DNA from: CBDVBZ01 sp965372355
Lineage (GTDB): Bacteria > Krumholzibacteriota > Krumholzibacteriia > WVZY01
Length of the DNA: 18,526 nucleotides
Direction of reading: 5' to 3'
NCBI GenBank assembly: GCA_965372355.1
Contig: CBDVBZ010000070.1
Location: 1 to 18,526, forward strand
This document shows, piece by piece, positions 14,919-18,526 of this stretch. A program made the translations under genes and the position numbers. Below the pieces are notes generated by a model. That model was not told the origin of the DNA and did not search any database. It saw only the letters and a program-made list of their open reading frames with translations. Positions within the stretch are counted from its first letter, which is position 1. Each line of letters begins with the position of its first letter.

Positions 14919-15590
14919 TTACTCCTGCTCATAGGCAAAACTGAAGTGCACACCCAGATAGTCATCGGCGAAGCCACTGGGTAACGAAGGAAGCGGACTG
15001 GCCTGAACCACGGCACGCAAGGCAGCCTGGTCGAACAGGAAGTTGCCCGAAGATGTTTCGACCGACGGCGACTGTATCGAGCCACTGCGGTCAACGCGGA
15101 AATACACCCCGCATTGCAGAGGCTCCGACGAAGACGTTCCCGGCACGCGCCACAAGGCGGCGATTTTTCTCTTCATGGTCGACAGATAATAGGCAAAGGG
15201 AAAGTCCTGACCAAGGACCATATCGCCCGTCACAACCTGCTCGCCCACACCTGTCTCCTGTGTTTGTTCGGGCTCCACGGTTTTTTGGATATCGGTTGAA
15301 GGAATGGTTTTCTTCACCACTTTGGGTTTGGGCTTTTCCTTGGGTTTTGGCTTCTCGGGTGGAGGAGGCATTTCGTCTTCCTCCTCTTCCGGCGCCGGCT
15401 CGGGTTCGGGCGGCACCGGTTCGGGGACCACCGCCGGCGGCTTCTGCGGAGCAGCCTCGGTCGGAGTCACGAGACTCACCGTAAAAACCTGGCGCGGCAC
15501 AAAACGAACATGGCTGAACTTGACGATGCGAAACCAAACGAATCCCACCGCAATATGCAGCACCAGCGATATGATAATCGCGTTCTTCAC
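14919..15590 (-). CDS. tolA: TonB/TolA-like energy-transducing protein
   Basis: A 223-residue periplasm-spanning protein occupying the tolA position. It has one N-terminal membrane helix (residues 3-24), a Pro/Glu/Lys-rich rigid linker (about 45-95, with PPPPEKPKPKEKPKPK) and a TonB C-terminal fold (about 125-223), including YYLSTMKRKIAALWRVP and FRVDRSGSI. The short proline linker resembles TonB rather than the long helical stalk of E. coli TolA, as is common outside Proteobacteria. Operon position between tolR and tolB argues for a Tol role. The start is GTG at 15590, with GGTGGG upstream. The symbol is given by position, and TonB is the alternative name. Confidence 0.82.
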   Translation of the reverse strand: MKNAIIISLVLHIAVGFVWFRIVKFSHVRFVPRQVFTVSLVTPTEAAPQKPPAVVPEPVPPEPEPAPEEEEDEMPPPPEKPKPKEKPKPKVVKKTIPSTDIQKTVEPEQTQETGVGEQVVTGDMVLGQDFPFAYYLSTMKRKIAALWRVPGTSSSEPLQCGVYFRVDRSGSIQSPSVETSSGNFLFDQAALRAVVQASPLPSLPSGFADDYLGVHFSFAYEQE

Positions 15591-15609
15591 TCAAACCCAC
15601 CGGCCCTGA

Positions 15610-16008
15610 CTACTCGATCTTATCGATCTCGGTGATCATCCCGACCTCGTCGATGCCCACCGCCTTGACATCACCGATCACCCGCATGACGATGCCGTAC
15701 TCAACTTCCTCGTCTGCCCTGATAAAAACGCGCTCCTCACCCGCCACTTTGAGATTGCGAAGCGCCTCGGCGAGCTTGTCCCGATCGATCTTCGTGTTGT
15801 TGAGATATACGTCTCCCTCCTTGGTCACCGCCACCATGACTCCCTCACGCTCCTTGATCACCGTGGACTTTGCCTTTGGCAGTCGCACCTTGATCCCCGC
15901 CTGGATGAACGGCGCCGTCAACATGAAGATAATGAGGAGCACCATCATGACATCGACGAGCGATGTGACGTTGATCTCCGAAACCGAGCTATAGGGACTT
16001 CTTCTCAT
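15610..16008 (-). CDS. tolR: Biopolymer transporter ExbD/TolR
   Basis: A 132-residue inner-membrane stator subunit. INVTSLVDVMMVLLIIFML (residues 12-30) is its single membrane helix and contains the proton-path aspartate Asp19 equivalent to those of TolR, ExbD and MotB. The remainder is the periplasmic ExbD/TolR domain, with LPKAKS, DVYLNN and RVFIRADEEVEYG. With TolQ it converts proton-motive force into movement of the TonB/TolA-like protein. Its start overlaps the end of tolQ by 20 bases. The ExbD name would be equally valid if the complex served TonB, but tolB and pal in the same operon support TolR. Confidence 0.95.
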   Translation of the reverse strand: MRRSPYSSVSEINVTSLVDVMMVLLIIFMLTAPFIQAGIKVRLPKAKSTVIKEREGVMVAVTKEGDVYLNNTKIDRDKLAEALRNLKVAGEERVFIRADEEVEYGIVMRVIGDVKAVGIDEVGMITEIDKIE

Positions 16009-16738
16009 ACAGTACCTCGCTCTTTACGACCGGGCGGCTAGCAACCACCGCGCCGGTCAGTGCGAGAATTCGCGACATAAAAAGATCCGCCCGCGTCTCC
16101 TGACGCCGGACGTGCCTCACCAACAAGTTATACGCCGCGAGCGCCGTGATGGCCGCTCCCAACCCCGCGATTGTTGTCACCAACGCTTCGGCAATCCCCG
16201 GCCCAACCACTTCGATGCTCGCCGTACCTTCAACACCCATACTCAAGAAACTGCTCATGATCCCCCACACCGTCCCCAGAAGACCGAGAAAAGGCGAAAT
16301 ACTGGCCGTCGTCGCGAGAAAAATGAGGTTCTTCTCCATCTCCGAGATCTCGGTGGTCGCCCGGCCTTCGAGAAGGCCACGCAATCGCGCCGCGGCGTCG
16401 GCGCTCAGCGTCTCCCCACCCCCAGGCCCCAGGTTGTTCTTGTCCTCTAAGAAACGCTTTGCTTCGAGCAGAAGCGCGCCCTCTAGCGACGGTAGGCAAC
16501 GCTTCACGGTTTCCATCGGCAACGCCAGCCCCTTCGACGCGAGACCCGTTTGAAGCACCTGACCGCCACGGCGCAGCCGCAGGAACAGCCGGCTTCGATC
16601 AATGATGATGGCCCATGAAATGACCGAAATAACAAAAATGATGAGCAGTATGAATTTTGCAAACGGACCGCTCTCCGACACGAGCGTGAAGATCGATTTG
16701 CCAATAACACCGAACGGAGTCAGAAAGACGGGCTCCAT
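15989..16738 (-). CDS. tolQ: MotA/TolQ/ExbB proton channel family protein TolQ
   Basis: A 249-residue inner-membrane proton-channel subunit. The first helix is near residues 26-46 (FAKFILLIIFVISVISWAII). A cytoplasmic loop follows to about 135, then helices 2 and 3 (about 138-165 and 180-205) carry ISPFLGLLGTVWGIMSSF and the IAEALVTTIAGLGAAI stretch typical of TolQ and ExbB. An ATG at 16768 would add ten residues, but GGAAGG six bases before the ATG at 16738 (MEPVFLTPFG) marks the better start. It is the first gene of the Tol-Pal operon and is divergent from the DUF4384 gene. Confidence 0.94.
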   Translation of the reverse strand: MEPVFLTPFGVIGKSIFTLVSESGPFAKFILLIIFVISVISWAIIIDRSRLFLRLRRGGQVLQTGLASKGLALPMETVKRCLPSLEGALLLEAKRFLEDKNNLGPGGGETLSADAAARLRGLLEGRATTEISEMEKNLIFLATTASISPFLGLLGTVWGIMSSFLSMGVEGTASIEVVGPGIAEALVTTIAGLGAAITALAAYNLLVRHVRRQETRADLFMSRILALTGAVVASRPVVKSEVLYEKKSL

Positions 16739-16824
16739 GTCAAACCTTCCGTGGAGGGGTTGGCGCATCCCCTGTTGATAAAGTCACTAAGTGCCTGTCA
16801 CAGCACGCGCAAAAAATCAGGAAC

Positions 16825-16854
16825 AAAATAGCACCGCGAGCTTCCAGGCGTCAA
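16825..16854 (-). promoter_or_regulatory. Candidate promoter for the tol-pal operon
   Basis: On the minus strand TTGACG (complement of 16849-16854) and TATTTT (complement of 16825-16830) are 18 bases apart. The -35 is good and the -10 is moderate. The leader to tolQ would be about 80 bases. It lies back to back with the stronger plus-strand promoter at 16865. Confidence 0.4.
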
Positions 16855-16864
16855 ACCATAAGAC

Positions 16865-16893
16865 TTGCTATCACATTTGAAAAGAAGTATAAT
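16865..16893 (+). promoter_or_regulatory. Sigma70-type promoter for the DUF4384 gene
   Basis: TTGCTA (16865-16870), a 17-base spacer and a perfect TATAAT (16888-16893) form one of the clearest promoters in the window. The predicted start near 16900 leaves a leader of about 40 bases to the GTG at 16941. Confidence 0.75.
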
Positions 16894-16940
16894 TGACTGG
16901 CAACATGTGCCTCCCCATTAGCCAAACGGAGGAGAAAACC

Positions 16941-18526
16941 GTGAGAAAGCTCCTGCTCCTGGTGGCCGTGATGGCCCTCGTCCTCCCAGAGGCTGTCCAA
17001 TCTGTAACCAACAACAGTTCAACTAGTTACACGACCAGCGGTATCAGTCTGGAGATGTTCGACCCGGCTGGAAGCGTCTATCAGCAGGGTGAATCGGTCC
17101 GTTTTGCGGTGCGAAGCGACCAGGACGCCTACGTGGTTGTGTTTAACATCGACACCGATGGCTACGTTAACCTGTTGTACCCGCGAAACAGTAGATCAAT
17201 CCAGAGTTTTGTCGGGGGTGTCTCGTACAGCATCCCGACCGATGTGGACATGGATCTGCTGGTATCGGGCAAAACAGGCATTGAGTTTGTGTTTGCGGTG
17301 TCGATAAAGGACCGCAACGCGATCAATACGGATCAGCTGGCCTCCCTGCTTCAGGACGAGACTCGCCCGCCAGGTCAGAGGTATCGTGTAACGGGCGACC
17401 CATTCCTCGCCGCGAATCGTATCGTCAGTCGTATCATCGATGGGATTGCGTATACCAAGGACGAATCAATCGCCTATACGTACTTCTATGTAAACGCGGC
17501 TGTCGATTTTCCGCGGTATCTGTGTCTCGACTGTGAGGCGCAGGGCAAGGACCCCTATTCCAGTGATATCGAATGGGCCGCGACGTCGGCCTTCGACAGC
17601 GCGGACCGCCTGAGCTACCCGCTCGAGCAGGCGTTCGTGAGGTCCGATATGAATGTCGCACTGGAGAACCCCGGGCTCGGTGGTTCGTCCGAGAGCCCGA
17701 CGGTCATCCATGTCCACAATACCTACTACAACGACCGGTATCCCTATTACCCCGGCTACTACCGTCCGTACTGGGGATCGTCGTTCTACTTTAGCGTCGG
17801 CTGGAATTGGGGCTGGGGCGCCGGATGGGGATGGGGTTATCCGCACTACTACCCGTACTGGGGTTATGCGTACGGGTACCCGCGACCTATACACTATTAT
17901 CCAGGTTATGGTTATGGGGGATGGCGGCATCACGGGAGGGGTTACGGTCACGCATTGGCGTACCGTCCGACGTTGAGACCGCGATCGGGCGTACGTTACA
18001 AGGGCGGTACCAGTTCGACGTACCGGTCGAGGACGGATACGGCCTCTCGGTTGCGCTCGAAGTCGATGCGGTATGAACGAACGGACAAGCTGAGAACGGG
18101 GGCGACCGGGGGCACGAAGCTGGCAGGTGTCGGAGGCGGCAAATCGAGACCGGTATACAAGGTCACCTCCAGACCCGCCATTAGGTCCGGCAACAGCAAG
18201 TACTCGGCAAAGGGCATCCGCCCCACGACGGGAAGCCGGCACAAGACCGGCAAGGGTTACACGATGACTCGTGGGACCCGACCGGTACGCACCATCAAGG
18301 GACAACCCACGAGGAGAAAGACCATAGACTCCCGTCAACGCGCCGTGCGTGGAACGGGCAAGTCGACGACACGCCCCAGGGGTACACTGCCGAGAGTAAA
18401 ATCCGGCTCCGGGGCCTCTCGTGGCTGGTCAGCGTACAAGCGCCCGACGCGAGGCACCGGTTCGTCGAGGGTCAAGGCGAGATCCGGGCCCACGCGGGGC
18501 CGCTCGTATTCCACACCGACGAGAGG
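16941..18526 (+). CDS. Secreted DUF4384-type protein with aromatic-glycine segment and basic tail (3' end beyond window)
   Basis: An open frame of 528 codons without a stop, starting at a GTG six bases after GGAGGAG (16928-16934). Residues 1-21 form a signal peptide (KLLLLVAVMALVLP). Residues 35-125 resemble DUF4384: SVYQQGESVRFAVRSDQDAY then VVVFNIDTDGYVNLLYP. Residues 126-250 are an unassigned region containing a C-x-x-C pair (Cys195, Cys198). Residues 259-340 are dominated by Tyr, Trp, Gly and Pro. From about 341 to the window edge the chain is low-complexity Arg/Lys/Ser/Thr/Gly, with roughly fifty basic and only about four acidic residues. The tail is probably disordered and could bind polyanions such as LPS or extracellular nucleic acid; this is inference. 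Function is unknown, and sharing a control region with tolQ suggests an envelope role. Confidence 0.82.
   Translation, partial: MRKLLLLVAVMALVLPEAVQSVTNNSSTSYTTSGISLEMFDPAGSVYQQGESVRFAVRSDQDAYVVVFNIDTDGYVNLLYPRNSRSIQSFVGGVSYSIPTDVDMDLLVSGKTGIEFVFAVSIKDRNAINTDQLASLLQDETRPPGQRYRVTGDPFLAANRIVSRIIDGIAYTKDESIAYTYFYVNAAVDFPRYLCLDCEAQGKDPYSSDIEWAATSAFDSADRLSYPLEQAFVRSDMNVALENPGLGGSSESPTVIHVHNTYYNDRYPYYPGYYRPYWGSSFYFSVGWNWGWGAGWGWGYPHYYPYWGYAYGYPRPIHYYPGYGYGGWRHHGRGYGHALAYRPTLRPRSGVRYKGGTSSTYRSRTDTASRLRSKSMRYERTDKLRTGATGGTKLAGVGGGKSRPVYKVTSRPAIRSGNSKYSAKGIRPTTGSRHKTGKGYTMTRGTRPVRTIKGQPTRRKTIDSRQRAVRGTGKSTTRPRGTLPRVKSGSGASRGWSAYKRPTRGTGSSRVKARSGPTRGRSYSTPTR

Noticed and set aside
14915..15094. Upstream extension of the tolB frame by 60 codons
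   Set aside because: It overlaps the TonB/TolA-like gene, has an Arg/Ser/Cys-rich shadow composition, and would bury the tolB signal peptide internally.
17466..18338. 290-codon minus-strand frame opposite the DUF4384 gene
   Set aside because: It has no ribosome binding site and its Arg/Val/Pro composition mirrors the low-complexity plus-strand gene. The plus-strand frame has a promoter, a ribosome binding site, a signal peptide and a recognisable domain.

Overview
The window reads as chromosomal DNA from a Gram-negative (diderm), moderately GC-rich bacterium. It carries a complete Tol-Pal system, several lipoproteins with clear lipoboxes, a secreted beta-barrel-type protein, and strong GGAGG-type ribosome binding sites alongside E. 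coli-like -35/-10 promoters. LVIVD-repeat, DUF2490 and DUF4384 proteins, together with a TonB-like protein in the TolA position, suggest an uncultured FCB-type or neighbouring lineage (for example Zixibacteria, Latescibacteria or Eisenbacteria). That placement is inference only. No tRNA, rRNA, CRISPR array, insertion sequence or phage gene is visible, and no gap between genes exceeds 300 bases.

Layout. 1-293 (-): N-terminus of a phosphomannomutase/phosphoglucomutase. 479-901 (-): Hsp20 small heat shock protein with a clean intrinsic terminator. 1117-2472 (-): MFS transporter, divergent from acpS (2588-2962, +). 2991-4877 (-): a lipoprotein made of 14 LVIVD repeats, divergent from a two-gene unit (+) of a di-haem cytochrome c peroxidase lipoprotein (5031-6098) and a DUF2490 protein (6115-6861). 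A structured, inverted-repeat-rich spacer (6862-6959) separates that unit from a long convergent operon.

The main object is an 11-gene minus-strand unit, 16738 down to 6960, with every junction overlapping or separated by at most about 42 bases: tolQ, tolR, a TonB/TolA-like gene, tolB, pal, cpoB/ybgF, two CNNM/CBS transporters, a DUF1611 (DgcN-like) protein, an enolase-superfamily dipeptide epimerase/racemase (YkfB/DgcA-like) and a TauE/SafE (TSUP) exporter. The first six genes build the envelope-spanning Tol-Pal machine that pulls the outer membrane in at division. The last five look like cation transport plus handling of D-glutamate or murein dipeptides, so the unit may join envelope constriction with peptidoglycan-derived amino-acid salvage.

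Divergent from tolQ, behind a near-consensus promoter, is a large secreted protein (16941 to beyond the window end). It has a DUF4384-type domain, then a Tyr/Trp/Gly-rich segment, then a long, extremely basic low-complexity tail. It is the least explained gene here.
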